From an uncultured bacterium (GTDB lineage Bacteria; Planctomycetota; Phycisphaerae; Phycisphaerales; SM1A02): a stretch of 64,000 bases of DNA. Below are positions 41,554 to 49,950 of the stretch, piece after piece. Location of the stretch: NCBI GenBank assembly GCA_903919715.1, contig CAIXJC010000027.1, forward strand, positions 62,001 to 126,000, in the 5' to 3' direction. A program made the position numbers and the translations under genes. Below the pieces are notes generated by a model. It saw only the letters and a list, made by a program, of their open reading frames with translations. It searched no databases and had not been told where the DNA came from. How positions within the stretch are numbered: the stretch's first letter is position 1; the number at the start of each line of letters is the position of its first letter.

Positions 41554-43764
41554 ATGCCACCTACCCCACCACAGTCCCCGACTCCGCAGACGCGTCCTGC
41601 AACTCAACCAAATCGCCCATCGAGTCCGGTGGTGACGTTGGATCCGATTCGAATTCTTCGTCAAAAATGGAAGACCATAGCGATCTGGGCGATTGCGGGG
41701 ATCTTCGTTGCTGCTGCATTCCAAGTTGGCGCGCAATTTTTGTATCCCATTTACAGCGGCCAAGTTGTCTTGCGCTTGCGCCCTCAGTTGGCGGATGCGA
41801 AAGAGATCTTTGGCGCTGCAACGTCTCAAGAAGAGACAGTCGCCCGACTTGCTCAAACCGAAGCACAGCAGATGGTGATGCGCGATATTTTGGTTCGAGC
41901 CGTTTCGAATCGTGACATTCTCAAGACAAAGTGGCACGAATATTATCTCGATGAGAACGGACAATTCATGGTCGAGGACGCCGTGGATGACCTTGTCACT
42001 GAACTTGGATCGGGACATAAACGAGGGACGCAGTTTTTTGCTTTGTACTGGTCAGCGCACGTGGCTGGCGACGTGCCCATTCTTCTCAATACGATTTCGT
42101 CGACATACTTGGATGTATTGCAGTCCGAGAGTGACCGAAAATTTAACGGGATCAAATCGGTATTTGTGAAGAAGCAAGAGGAGCTCGACCGGCAAATTGA
42201 TTCCGCAAAGGCATCAGTCCGCCAGTTCATCACGGAAAAGAATATTCCTTCGTTTGAGGAAAATGCACAGCAATCGCAGCGTGGGCTCGAAGAGCTCCAG
42301 AAAATGATTGCAGAAACAACGATGGATCTCAGTTTGGTGCGGTCTCAGCGAATGCAGATTGATGCGAAGTTGGCGGGTCGACTTGAGCCGTCGCAAGACG
42401 ATGTCCGCAAGGCGGAAAATGATCCTTCGCTCTTGCAATTGGCGCGGGATATCAACGACCTCACGATCTCCATGCAGAGTAAGCGCGCTCGATTTGGTCC
42501 GATGCATCCCGAGGTCCGCTCGGGCGAGCAGATGCTCGCTTCGGCAACCGCCCAAAAGGAAAAGGTCGTCGCAGATATCGTAAAGCGAGATCTCAGTGGG
42601 CAGTACAAGACAGTCTCCGATCGTCAGGGCGGATTAGAAGATCTACTAAAAAAGCAAACCCTTGACTTTGATACCGAACGTAAGCGTGTCGAGGAATTGG
42701 CTTCTCGAATTGCCGAACTGGAGGCCATGAAGGATCGGCAGAAGCGCATGGAGGAAGATCGGGGATCGATGACCAAAACGATCGGTGATCTCGATCTCGC
42801 TCGCTCACGTGCTGATTCGATCCCAGTTGAAATTGCACAGAAGGCATTAACTCCGCGCGAACTCTCTTTTCCAAATTGGAAGGTTGTTCTTCCCGGTGTG
42901 TGGCTCGTTGTGCTTGCGTTCGGTATCGGCCTTATTTTCCTGCGAGAGTTCCTCGATCAGAGAGTGCGCTTCGCGAGCGATCTCGCGGGATTAACCAGCG
43001 GGAAAATATTGGGAGTCATCCCAGATCTGGTCGACGACGAATCGAAACCGACCAAGGTCGATTTTGTTGTGCGGGAATCTACGCAGTCGATCTTGGCTGA
43101 GAATTTTCGGCAGGTTTCTACGAACTTGCTGAAGGCGCTTGCGGATCACGAAGGCGGAGTCGTCGGCGTCTTTTCGGCGATGCCCGAGGCTGGTGTGACG
43201 AGCATCATCTCCAATTTGGCGTCGAGTGCGGCGGTCGTTGGAAAACGTGTGTTAGTGATCGACGCAAATTTCCGAAAGCCTGGCGCAGCGCGTATGTTCG
43301 GCGTGTCGGAGGATCTCCCCGGTCTGAGTGATGTGCTTGCGGGAGGCGCAGACTTCGCCAGTGTGGTTCAGAAGTCTGCATACGGAATTGATGTGATGGG
43401 CGCGGGGCAGGGGCGAATGATCGAATTGCTGAACACCGAAAAGATGACCGAAGTTTTGAATCTCGCGCGTGCGACCTATGACATGACATTCATCGATACG
43501 CCACCAGCCGGTATCGCCGCAGAGGCAATTGTTGTCGCCAACCGAGTTGACGCATCGATTCTTGTTGTCCGTGCGATGCGTGATCAGCGCGGTCTCGTCA
43601 CACGACTCGTCGGGCAGCTCTCTGCACAGAAGGGTCGATTTATTGGCGCAATCCTGAATCGTCCAGCGCAGACAGCTGGTGGCTATTACCGAAAGAATGC
43701 AAAGGTGATGGTTGGTTATGGATCCTCACCAGTCAAGGCCACTCCCGCTGGGGGAGCGGTCTGA
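41554..43764 (+). CDS. Wzc-like polysaccharide co-polymerase/BY-kinase with degenerate P-loop
   Basis: 736 residues. After a Pro-rich head, TM1 (KTIAIWAIAGIFVAAAFQVG, about 41-60) begins a Wzz domain with long periplasmic coiled coils (about 190-430). TM2 (VVLPGVWLVVLAFGIGLIFL, about 443-463) follows the ALTPRELSFPNW motif. The cytosolic part is a bacterial tyrosine-kinase fold: Walker A' is VLVIDANFRKPGAARMFG (near 567) and Walker B is MTFIDTPPAG (near 645). The Walker A loop, however, reads FSAMPEAGVTSIISNLA (near 539-555), with Val-Thr-Ser where active enzymes have Gly-Lys-(S/T). The C-terminal tyrosine cluster is short (GGYYRKN, VGYG). It therefore probably regulates chain length but may lack kinase activity. 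Confidence 0.85.
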   Translation: MPPTPPQSPTPQTRPATQPNRPSSPVVTLDPIRILRQKWKTIAIWAIAGIFVAAAFQVGAQFLYPIYSGQVVLRLRPQLADAKEIFGAATSQEETVARLAQTEAQQMVMRDILVRAVSNRDILKTKWHEYYLDENGQFMVEDAVDDLVTELGSGHKRGTQFFALYWSAHVAGDVPILLNTISSTYLDVLQSESDRKFNGIKSVFVKKQEELDRQIDSAKASVRQFITEKNIPSFEENAQQSQRGLEELQKMIAETTMDLSLVRSQRMQIDAKLAGRLEPSQDDVRKAENDPSLLQLARDINDLTISMQSKRARFGPMHPEVRSGEQMLASATAQKEKVVADIVKRDLSGQYKTVSDRQGGLEDLLKKQTLDFDTERKRVEELASRIAELEAMKDRQKRMEEDRGSMTKTIGDLDLARSRADSIPVEIAQKALTPRELSFPNWKVVLPGVWLVVLAFGIGLIFLREFLDQRVRFASDLAGLTSGKILGVIPDLVDDESKPTKVDFVVRESTQSILAENFRQVSTNLLKALADHEGGVVGVFSAMPEAGVTSIISNLASSAAVVGKRVLVIDANFRKPGAARMFGVSEDLPGLSDVLAGGADFASVVQKSAYGIDVMGAGQGRMIELLNTEKMTEVLNLARATYDMTFIDTPPAGIAAEAIVVANRVDASILVVRAMRDQRGLVTRLVGQLSAQKGRFIGAILNRPAQTAGGYYRKNAKVMVGYGSSPVKATPAGGAV

Positions 43765-43768
43765 CATC

Positions 43769-45100
43769 ATGCTGTTCCAAGACATCGTGCCGAAGTTGGA
43801 ATTGCTGTCGCCAGCTGCGCCGCCGGTGCAGAAGGTATTCGTCGATGCCGTGGACATGTTGAATGTTTTCTCGCCGGTCTTTATTGCTGGATTTCTTATC
43901 ACGCTGGCCGCAACGCCTGTGGTTCGTCGATTGGCGTTGATTGTTGGAGTCATCGATACTCCCGATGCGCATCGGAAGCATCACAAGGCACCAGTGGCGT
44001 ACCTCGGCGGCGTTGCAGTCTTCATTGGATTTATGGCAGCGATGCTGGTCAGTTCGATCGCGCTTGATGGCGAGGCGGCGGATCTTGCTCCTGTGCCGCT
44101 TTCGATTCTCGTGGGTGCGACTGCGATTGCACTCACAGGTCTCGCTGACGATATTTGGAAATGGGATGCGCGACTCAAGATTGCTGGGCAACTTGTTGCC
44201 GCCGCGGCATTGGCCTATTCGGACATAGGCATCGGCGCTGTCACGGGATTCCTTCAACCGATTTTTGGCGCGCCGCAGGATTCGCTGATTGACCTTGGAT
44301 CATTTGTGATTCTCAATGGGACTTTTTATTACTGGGTTGGAACGGCGTTTCTCGGCTTTGTGATCATCAGTGGGTGCAATGCAGCCAATTTGATCGATGG
44401 CCTCGACGGACTTCTGACTGGAACGACGACGATTATGGCGTCTGGCTTTCTCGCCATCAGCCTCCTCTTGGCGTCGACCGTGATGATCCACGATCCAACG
44501 ACCAGTTTGGTCGGAGTTCGAGTCGCATTATCGCTGGCACTCTTGGGAACGATGTTGGGATTCTTGCCGTGGAACTTCAACCCCGCTGTCATTTTTCTCG
44601 GGGATTGCGGGAGTTTGCTTATCGGCTATCTCTGTGTGACAACGATTCTTCTCTTCGGTGAACAGGGTCCTTCCAGTTTGGTGATCGCTGGTTTTATTAT
44701 TTTCGGCTTACCGATCACTGATACGACGCTCGCAATCATCCGTCGCAAGGTTGCTGGCGTTCCAATGAGTACTCCTGATGCGCAACATATTCATCATCAG
44801 GTGAAGCGCCTGTTCGGTTCGATCAAGAAGTCAGTGTTTGCGCTCTATGGCATCACCTGCGCCTTCACAGTGATCGGAGTCGGGATTGCCGCCGTCGTCC
44901 TCTTGACGGAGACGAGAGTTCTGGTGGTGTATTCGATTGGTATTGCCTTCTTTGGTTTCATCATCTCGGTGGCGATCAAAATCGCTTTGATTCAGCGGTC
45001 GCAAACGGAACTCGCTGAACAAGAGTTACGAGATGCAAAGTCCGCTGCGGCTATTGTGCCCCAATCCAAAATCACAACGACTTCGGACCAACCCGCGTGA
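43769..45100 (+). CDS. Undecaprenyl-phosphate sugar-1-phosphate transferase, WecA/MraY family
   Basis: 443 residues with about eleven helices. Family motifs are 'DTPDAHRKHHKAPVAYLGG' near residues 60-80 (DxPxxRK-H--P-P--GG), LTGLADDIWKWDARLK (DDxxx--R-K, Mg site), GCNAANLIDGLDGLLTG (NxxNLIDGLDGL), 'FLGDCGSLLIGYL' (FLGDxGS) and AQHIHHQVKRLFG (HxHH of the WecA branch). It initiates glycan synthesis by moving a sugar 1-phosphate from a UDP-sugar to undecaprenyl phosphate. The start at 43769 follows the Wzc-like stop by 4 bases; a frame from 43712 overlaps it and is not used. The C-terminal 70 residues add two more helices and a polar tail. It is the last gene of the exopolysaccharide locus and couples to rsmH by a GTGA overlap. 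Confidence 0.9.
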   Translation: MLFQDIVPKLELLSPAAPPVQKVFVDAVDMLNVFSPVFIAGFLITLAATPVVRRLALIVGVIDTPDAHRKHHKAPVAYLGGVAVFIGFMAAMLVSSIALDGEAADLAPVPLSILVGATAIALTGLADDIWKWDARLKIAGQLVAAAALAYSDIGIGAVTGFLQPIFGAPQDSLIDLGSFVILNGTFYYWVGTAFLGFVIISGCNAANLIDGLDGLLTGTTTIMASGFLAISLLLASTVMIHDPTTSLVGVRVALSLALLGTMLGFLPWNFNPAVIFLGDCGSLLIGYLCVTTILLFGEQGPSSLVIAGFIIFGLPITDTTLAIIRRKVAGVPMSTPDAQHIHHQVKRLFGSIKKSVFALYGITCAFTVIGVGIAAVVLLTETRVLVVYSIGIAFFGFIISVAIKIALIQRSQTELAEQELRDAKSAAAIVPQSKITTTSDQPA

Positions 45101-46026
45101 GCGAGAGTGGTTCGGGTCATATCCCCGTTCTTTTGGACGAAGTACTGCAGTCGATTGCTCCAGTACGTGGGGATTGTGTGATTGATGCGACGGCTGGTCG
45201 TGGAGGGCACGCCAGCGCAATCGCAGCGGCGATCAATCCAGGACGAATCCTTCTCGTCGACCGCGATCAAGACAATCTTGCATATGCCGCTGCGCGCGTT
45301 CGTGCCGCCGCGCCAGATTCGCAAGTCGAGGCGGTCCACGGCGACTTTCGAAATGTTGCAGAAATCGCGGTAAAGCATGGCATTCGCGCAAACATTCTGT
45401 TGGCAGATCTTGGCATTTCAAGCAATCAACTCGACCAACCAGAGCGCGGATTTGGATTTCAGAAGGACGGTCCGCTTGATATGCGGCTCGATCGCGCATC
45501 TCCATACTCGGCAGCGGACATCATTCGCGATCTTTCAGAGTCCGATATTGCTGACTTGATATTCAATCTTGGAGAGGATCCATTTGCGCGATTGATTGCT
45601 CGGAAAGTTGCACAAAGTCGATCGCAAGCGCCGATTGTTACGACGGCGCATTTGGCTCGACTTGTGCGCGAGGCATATGGCTCGCGCGCTCGTGATTCCA
45701 GATTGCACCCTGCTACTCGGACTTTCATGGCTCTCAGGATCGCGGTCAACGACGAACTGAAGGCTTTGGAAGATCTTCTGAAGTCAATCGCTTCGGCGAT
45801 TCGCTCCAAGAGTGGCGGGTGGCTTTCCCCGGAAGCACGTGTGGCGGTGATTTCCTTCCATTCGTTGGAGGACCGTCAAGTCAAGCGAACATTCGTCGGC
45901 CTTGCGGACGAAGGACTCGTCCACAGGGTGAATCGTAAGCCCTTGATTGCGGGTGATTCTGAAATCGCCAACAACTCGAGGGCAAGATCAGCAAAGCTTC
46001 GGACAGTCAGAGTCGCTACCCACTAA
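45097..46026 (+). CDS. rsmH: 16S rRNA (cytosine(1402)-N4)-methyltransferase
   Basis: 309 residues from a GTG that overlaps the stop of the previous gene (GTGA). HIPVLLDEVLQSI is the family's N-terminal motif. IDATAGRGGHASAI is the SAM-binding loop, ILLVDRDQDNLAYA follows it, and ILADLGISSNQLDQPERGF is the DLG-SS-QLD--RGFSF block. GPLDMRLDRA, then 'RTFMALRIAVNDELKALE' and VISFHSLEDRQVKR, complete the pattern. It methylates C1402 of 16S rRNA. It normally heads the division and cell-wall cluster (mraW-ftsL-ftsI), and that order is kept here apart from an inserted LysM gene; mraZ is missing and the upstream genes are for exopolysaccharide. Confidence 0.96.
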   Translation: MSESGSGHIPVLLDEVLQSIAPVRGDCVIDATAGRGGHASAIAAAINPGRILLVDRDQDNLAYAAARVRAAAPDSQVEAVHGDFRNVAEIAVKHGIRANILLADLGISSNQLDQPERGFGFQKDGPLDMRLDRASPYSAADIIRDLSESDIADLIFNLGEDPFARLIARKVAQSRSQAPIVTTAHLARLVREAYGSRARDSRLHPATRTFMALRIAVNDELKALEDLLKSIASAIRSKSGGWLSPEARVAVISFHSLEDRQVKRTFVGLADEGLVHRVNRKPLIAGDSEIANNSRARSAKLRTVRVATH

Positions 46027-46048
46027 GCCAACCCAGTCGCCAGCCCAT

Positions 46049-46096
46049 TAAGCCAACAAGTAAGCCAACAAGTAAGCCAACAAGTAAGCCAACAAG
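46049..46096 (+). repeat. Four perfect tandem copies of a 12-bp unit
   Basis: TAAGCCAACAAG is repeated four times without mismatch, starting 23 bases after the rsmH stop. The rsmH stop itself sits in a related TAAGCCAACC, so the array may have grown from the end of rsmH. It ends in AAGGAAG, the likely ribosome binding site of the LysM gene. Confidence 0.9.
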
Positions 46097-46100
46097 GAAG
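46094..46100 (+). promoter_or_regulatory. Shine-Dalgarno sequence AAGGAAG of the LysM gene
   Basis: AAGGAAG lies 9 bases before the ATG at 46110. It overlaps the last repeat unit and decides the start against the in-frame TTG at 46101. Strong ribosome binding sites are otherwise rare in this window. Confidence 0.6.
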
Positions 46101-46109
46101 TTGCACCAA

Positions 46110-46865
46110 ATGACACGTGAACACAAACTCGCCGTCGTACTCGGATTCGGACTCCTCCTCTTCGTGGGGATTCTGGTTTCGGATCATTTTTCTGCGACTC
46201 AACGTCGCAATTCCGCAGATCTCGCCGCAAACACGCAGATTCGCGAGGTAAGACCAGCGGCTCCGATTTCTATTCAAACGATTCAGGTCAGCAATCGACC
46301 AACCGTTGCTCAAATCCCAGGCGGGGAATCATTGACGAGCGGCGACGCAGTTGCTTTTCCAAGCGCAATGCTTCCAGCGCCAGCGCCTCAGGCTGCCGTG
46401 ACTGGAGTGCCAGCTGAACTTTACACCTTAAAGGAAGGCGAGACGCTCTACAAGATTTGCCAGTCGCGGTACGGCAACGGAAATCTGTGGAAGCAACTTG
46501 CGGACTTCAATAAGTCAGCGATTGCTAATCCAACCAAGCTTCGCAAGGGAACGGTCATTCGATTGCCGTCGGCGAGCGTCCTCCGCGGCGATCAGCCAGT
46601 TGTCGCAGTGGCTCCTGTTGAAACTGTGCCTCAAATCCCCGTTTTAAATGGGGGTCTTCCAAGTCCTCAGCAACAACTCCAGCCCGTAGTGGCATCGACA
46701 ACGACTGAATATGTCGTTCAGAAAGGTGACACGCTGGGCGTGATCGCAGCGCATGAACTCGGCTCTGCGAAAAAGTGGGAATTGATTTACGACGCAAATC
46801 GCGATCGTCTGAAGAGTCCAACCGATCTCAAGATCGGAAAGCCGCTCCGTATCCCGCACGATTAA
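46110..46865 (+). CDS. Membrane-anchored protein with two LysM domains
   Basis: 251 residues. The N-terminal anchor is LAVVLGFGLLLFVGILVSDHF (about 6-26). A Pro/Ala-rich linker follows, and then LysM 1 (YTLKEGETLYKICQSRYGNGNLWKQL, motif YTLKEGETLYKIC, near 109-155). A second linker leads to LysM 2 (YVVQKGDTLGVIAAHELG, near 203-250), which ends in KIGKPLRIP. LysM domains bind N-acetylglucosamine-containing glycans, so it may tether peptidoglycan or a polysaccharide at the division site. It lies between rsmH and the FtsL-like gene, a place that normally holds nothing. A septal or cell-wall role is inferred from that position only. Planctomycetes make a thin peptidoglycan, so peptidoglycan is a possible target. 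Confidence 0.8.
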   Translation: MTREHKLAVVLGFGLLLFVGILVSDHFSATQRRNSADLAANTQIREVRPAAPISIQTIQVSNRPTVAQIPGGESLTSGDAVAFPSAMLPAPAPQAAVTGVPAELYTLKEGETLYKICQSRYGNGNLWKQLADFNKSAIANPTKLRKGTVIRLPSASVLRGDQPVVAVAPVETVPQIPVLNGGLPSPQQQLQPVVASTTTEYVVQKGDTLGVIAAHELGSAKKWELIYDANRDRLKSPTDLKIGKPLRIPHD

Positions 46866-46878
46866 TTCGGGGGTCACG

Positions 46879-47190
46879 TTGTTCGCAAAAATCACGGCAA
46901 TCATCATCGGAATTGGGATACTCGCTTGTGGCGTATTAGTGCAGCGTCAACAGCGGTATGAACTTGCGCGTGACATCTCGCGCTCGCATTGGCGAATGCT
47001 CGAACAAGAAAGAACTCTGTGGTCGTTGCGTGCGGAAATCGCTCGTCGAACGCGTCCGGAGGAGATTCGAACGGCTGTGCATCGACTTGATCGGCGTTGG
47101 CGCGCGATACCGTATCGCATCGAAGAGTCGCCGACAGGATCACAGGAAGTCGTAGACGACCGCTCGACTCGCGTGGAGTTGGGAGGATGA
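46879..47190 (+). CDS. FtsL-like cell-division protein (by position and topology)
   Basis: 103 residues from a TTG. A single helix near the N-terminus (ITAIIIGIGILACGVLV) is followed by about 45 helical, charged residues with heptad-like spacing (ARDISRSHWRMLEQERTLWS, then LRAEIARRTRPEEIRTAVHR) and a short tail. FtsL is poorly conserved but has this bitopic coiled-coil form and lies between rsmH and ftsI in most bacteria, exactly as here. FtsL would join FtsB and FtsQ to activate septal peptidoglycan synthesis by FtsW and FtsI. Sequence identity alone would not prove it. The ftsI start overlaps its stop (ATGA). Confidence 0.6.
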   Translation: MFAKITAIIIGIGILACGVLVQRQQRYELARDISRSHWRMLEQERTLWSLRAEIARRTRPEEIRTAVHRLDRRWRAIPYRIEESPTGSQEVVDDRSTRVELGG

Positions 47191-49229
47191 ATCCATCCAC
47201 CCGTATCCGCGGTTGGTCCCGTGGCGTTGTTGTACTGACCATCGCGGCGCTTGTCGCAACCCTCGCACGAACGGCGCAACTGAAGACTGTGCCACCATCG
47301 AAATTGATTCCTGCAATGGGTTCGAGAACATCGACCTCCGCCGAACTTGCATCGCGTGGTCGAATTCTTGATCGCCGCGGACGCATCTTGGCAACCAGCA
47401 TTGTCGGCTATCGACTTTTCGCAGACCCCGCCACGATTTGGAAGCGCGGAAATGATCGAATACGAGAAGGACTTAAGGACGATCCGCAGGCGTCGATCTC
47501 AGGAGATCCATTCACCGACGTTGCGGCGGCACTTTCGACTGTTCTTGGGAAACCATCTGCAGATATCGAAGGCATTTTGCGCCTTCGTGCAGACGATCGA
47601 TACGTCATTCTGGACGGCGATCTCTCAGAAGTCGAATTGGACGGCGTGAAGAGTTTGGCGATTGAAGGACTTGGAGTCGAATCGAAGCTTGTTCGCGAAT
47701 ACCCCCAAGGTTCGGTCGCGGTTTCAGTCGTCGGGAAAGTGGGATTTGAACACAAAGGACTTTCGGGCGCAGAACTGAGTTTCGAGTCCGACCTCGCAGC
47801 AAAGAACGGGAAGCTGACTTTTCTGCGCGACGTGCAGCGCAATGTGCTTCATATCGAGGACGGCAATTTCATTCCTGCTGATGACGGCACCGATGTGCGA
47901 TTGACGATCGATGTCGTGCTGCAAGACATCGCCGAAAAGCGTCTTGCAGAAGCCGTGCGCCAATACAACGCTGGAGGTGGGCGTCTTGTAGCCCTCGACC
48001 CTGAGACGGGTGATGTACTTGCGATGGTCGACATTCTTCGCACGCGATCTGGCTGGAAGGAAATCACGGCCGATCCTGCTCGACGAATTGATCCAGCCCT
48101 CGCGCGAAACCGATGCTTGACCGATCCGTTTGAACCAGGCTCGACCTTCAAGCCTTTCGTGTGGGAAACAGCGACGGAAATTGGGATTTTCTCACTGAAT
48201 TCAATCGTGCCAACGCCGACTGTCGGGCCTTATCGAACATCCTTTGGACGAGCGATTCGAGATGTCAAGTATTACGGTCCCGTGCCATGGAGAACGGTGC
48301 TCGTGAAGAGTCTCAACAGTGGAATGGCGATCGCAGGAGAACGGATGTCATTCGAAGACATGCAACACAAGGTTGTTGAAAGATTTGGATTCGGGCAATT
48401 GACTCACCTTGGAGTTTCAGGTGAAACTGCGGGAATCGTTACAAGCCCAGCAGCATGGTCCAAGTTCACACAAACTTCAGTTTCGATGGGTCATGAGATC
48501 GGCGTGACTCCCGTGCAGATGGTTCGCGCATTCAGTTCTTTCTGCAACGGTGGTTGGATGCCTCAACCACGAATCGCACTTCCGATCGGTCCAGATGGTC
48601 GTGTCCTTCCAACGAAGCAGACGCCAGTGATCCCAGCAAACATTGCTCTCGAGACGAGATCCGCAATGGAAGGAGTCTTGACCGAAGGCACTGGACGCAA
48701 AGCTCAGAGTGCGCTGTATCGCATGTTCGGAAAATCGGGAACCGCGCAACTTCCCAAGCCAGCAGGACAAGGAAAGGGTTATTTCGAAGATCGATATGTC
48801 GCCAACTTCATCGCTGGCGCGCCGTACGAACACCCACGGATCGTTGTCTTGTGCGTGCTCGATGATCCGGACAAGAACAAGGGGCACTTTGGTGGTTCGG
48901 TCGCTGGTCCTGTTGTGCGTGATTTCATCGATGAAGCACTTCAATATCTAGGCGTGAAGCCTGATCAACTGCCCGAGCGACGCGCCGCGATTTTGGCATC
49001 GGGCCAAGATCTGCCGCCCGATGCGAAGGACCGAGTTGCATCAGCACTTATTTTTACGGATGCTGCGGGTGATGAAGATCTCGCCGCTGAAGCTTCCCCA
49101 GATGCTCCAGTGGCAGTCGCAGCGCTTCCAGCGCATCCAAAGGCTCGCACGACTTCCGTGACACGTTCGCCGACGACTTCCCCACGTGCAGGCGGAACAA
49201 AGGCGACCAGTCGAACGAAAGCTCACTGA
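47187..49229 (+). CDS. ftsI: Septal peptidoglycan transpeptidase, class B penicillin-binding protein
   Basis: 680 residues from the ATG at 47187. One N-terminal helix (GVVVLTIAALVATLARTAQL) precedes the pedestal domain, which includes RGRILDRRGRILATS (the RG-I-DRNG-LA motif) and a P-G--A-----G segment. The transpeptidase domain carries SxxK as GSTFKPF (Ser319, Lys322), SxN as KSLNSG (375-377) and KTG as GKSGTAQ (516-519). A C-terminal Ala/Thr/Pro-rich tail of about 80 residues is an unusual extension. It crosslinks septal peptidoglycan with FtsW. Its presence agrees with peptidoglycan in planctomycetes. The frame opens at 47097, but the ATGA overlap with the FtsL-like gene supports 47187. murE, mraY and ftsW do not follow. 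Confidence 0.93.
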   Translation: MNPSTRIRGWSRGVVVLTIAALVATLARTAQLKTVPPSKLIPAMGSRTSTSAELASRGRILDRRGRILATSIVGYRLFADPATIWKRGNDRIREGLKDDPQASISGDPFTDVAAALSTVLGKPSADIEGILRLRADDRYVILDGDLSEVELDGVKSLAIEGLGVESKLVREYPQGSVAVSVVGKVGFEHKGLSGAELSFESDLAAKNGKLTFLRDVQRNVLHIEDGNFIPADDGTDVRLTIDVVLQDIAEKRLAEAVRQYNAGGGRLVALDPETGDVLAMVDILRTRSGWKEITADPARRIDPALARNRCLTDPFEPGSTFKPFVWETATEIGIFSLNSIVPTPTVGPYRTSFGRAIRDVKYYGPVPWRTVLVKSLNSGMAIAGERMSFEDMQHKVVERFGFGQLTHLGVSGETAGIVTSPAAWSKFTQTSVSMGHEIGVTPVQMVRAFSSFCNGGWMPQPRIALPIGPDGRVLPTKQTPVIPANIALETRSAMEGVLTEGTGRKAQSALYRMFGKSGTAQLPKPAGQGKGYFEDRYVANFIAGAPYEHPRIVVLCVLDDPDKNKGHFGGSVAGPVVRDFIDEALQYLGVKPDQLPERRAAILASGQDLPPDAKDRVASALIFTDAAGDEDLAAEASPDAPVAVAALPAHPKARTTSVTRSPTTSPRAGGTKATSRTKAH

Positions 49230-49248
49230 AGACTGCGTCTGCGAAAAC

Positions 49249-49920
49249 TTACTTTGATGTTGGCTTTGCAGGCGGCGCAGGCTTTGCTGGCGTTGCAGTT
49301 TCTGCTGGTTTGGTAGGCGCACCCTTTGCAGCTGGCGTTTCCATTTCGCTCTTGGAATAGGGCATGAGTCCACGAATGCGAGTGATGATCAAGTCGTTGT
49401 CCGCAACATACTTCTTGATGTTGGCAGGGCATGTTCCTGTGACAGATCCAGCGGAACCAGACTGCTGCGCTTTCTTGAGAGCCTTCTCTGCTTGATAAAG
49501 CGCGATGATTCCCTTCTTTGCGTTTGACTCGAGCGCTTCGGTCGTTGCGCGCTGCCAGCGTGGATTCTTTTGCAGCAAGTCTGAAAGTTCCACCGCGATT
49601 TTCGCAACGCTCATTTGAGCATTGAAATACGCCGTGCTTTGCTGGGCATTCAGCGTCTTTCCGCTGGCCATCATGCTGACGCTGTCCGCTTTAGTTTGAA
49701 ATCCCGCACCGAAATCCGTTGCGTACTTCGCAAGGTCAACCGTGATCACGGGCGGCGCAAATGTGGTCTTTGGAGAAGTCGTGCCAGTCGAATCACCACT
49801 CGGCGGAGGAGATTGTGCTGCATCGTCGTCGCCTCCACATCCAGCGCAAAGTACGAGCGAAGAGAGTCCGAGCATCAGAGTTGTAAGAAGAGGTCGCATT
49901 GAATGAGAATAATTTTTCAT
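49249..49920 (-). CDS. Lipoprotein of unknown function
   Basis: 223 residues. The lipoprotein signal peptide (MKNYSHSMRPLLTTLMLGLSSLVLCAGC) has its lipobox at LCAGC; an internal Met at residue 8 could also start it. After a Gly/Asp/Ser/Pro-rich spacer comes a helical domain with 'KYATDFGAGFQTKADSVSMM', 'STAYFNAQMSVAKIAVELSD' and GIIALYQAEKALKKAQQSG. Two cysteines are present, the lipidated one and Cys in GTCPANIKKY. The end is a Pro/Ala/Lys-rich tail. No known domain is recognised. It starts 30 bases after sucB in the same direction, so it may be co-transcribed with sucA-sucB. Confidence 0.7.
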   Translation of the reverse strand: MKNYSHSMRPLLTTLMLGLSSLVLCAGCGGDDDAAQSPPPSGDSTGTTSPKTTFAPPVITVDLAKYATDFGAGFQTKADSVSMMASGKTLNAQQSTAYFNAQMSVAKIAVELSDLLQKNPRWQRATTEALESNAKKGIIALYQAEKALKKAQQSGSAGSVTGTCPANIKKYVADNDLIITRIRGLMPYSKSEMETPAAKGAPTKPAETATPAKPAPPAKPTSK

Positions 49921-49950
49921 CGAGTCGCTCCGTTCGAGTGGCCAATACCG

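Noticed and set aside
46049-46096. CRISPR-like array
   Set aside because: Units are directly adjacent 12-mers without spacers; no cas genes are present.
46023-46313. Minus-strand ORF with LLAYLLAYLLAY repeats
   Set aside because: This is the complement of the 12-bp array plus the start of the LysM gene; no independent coding signal.
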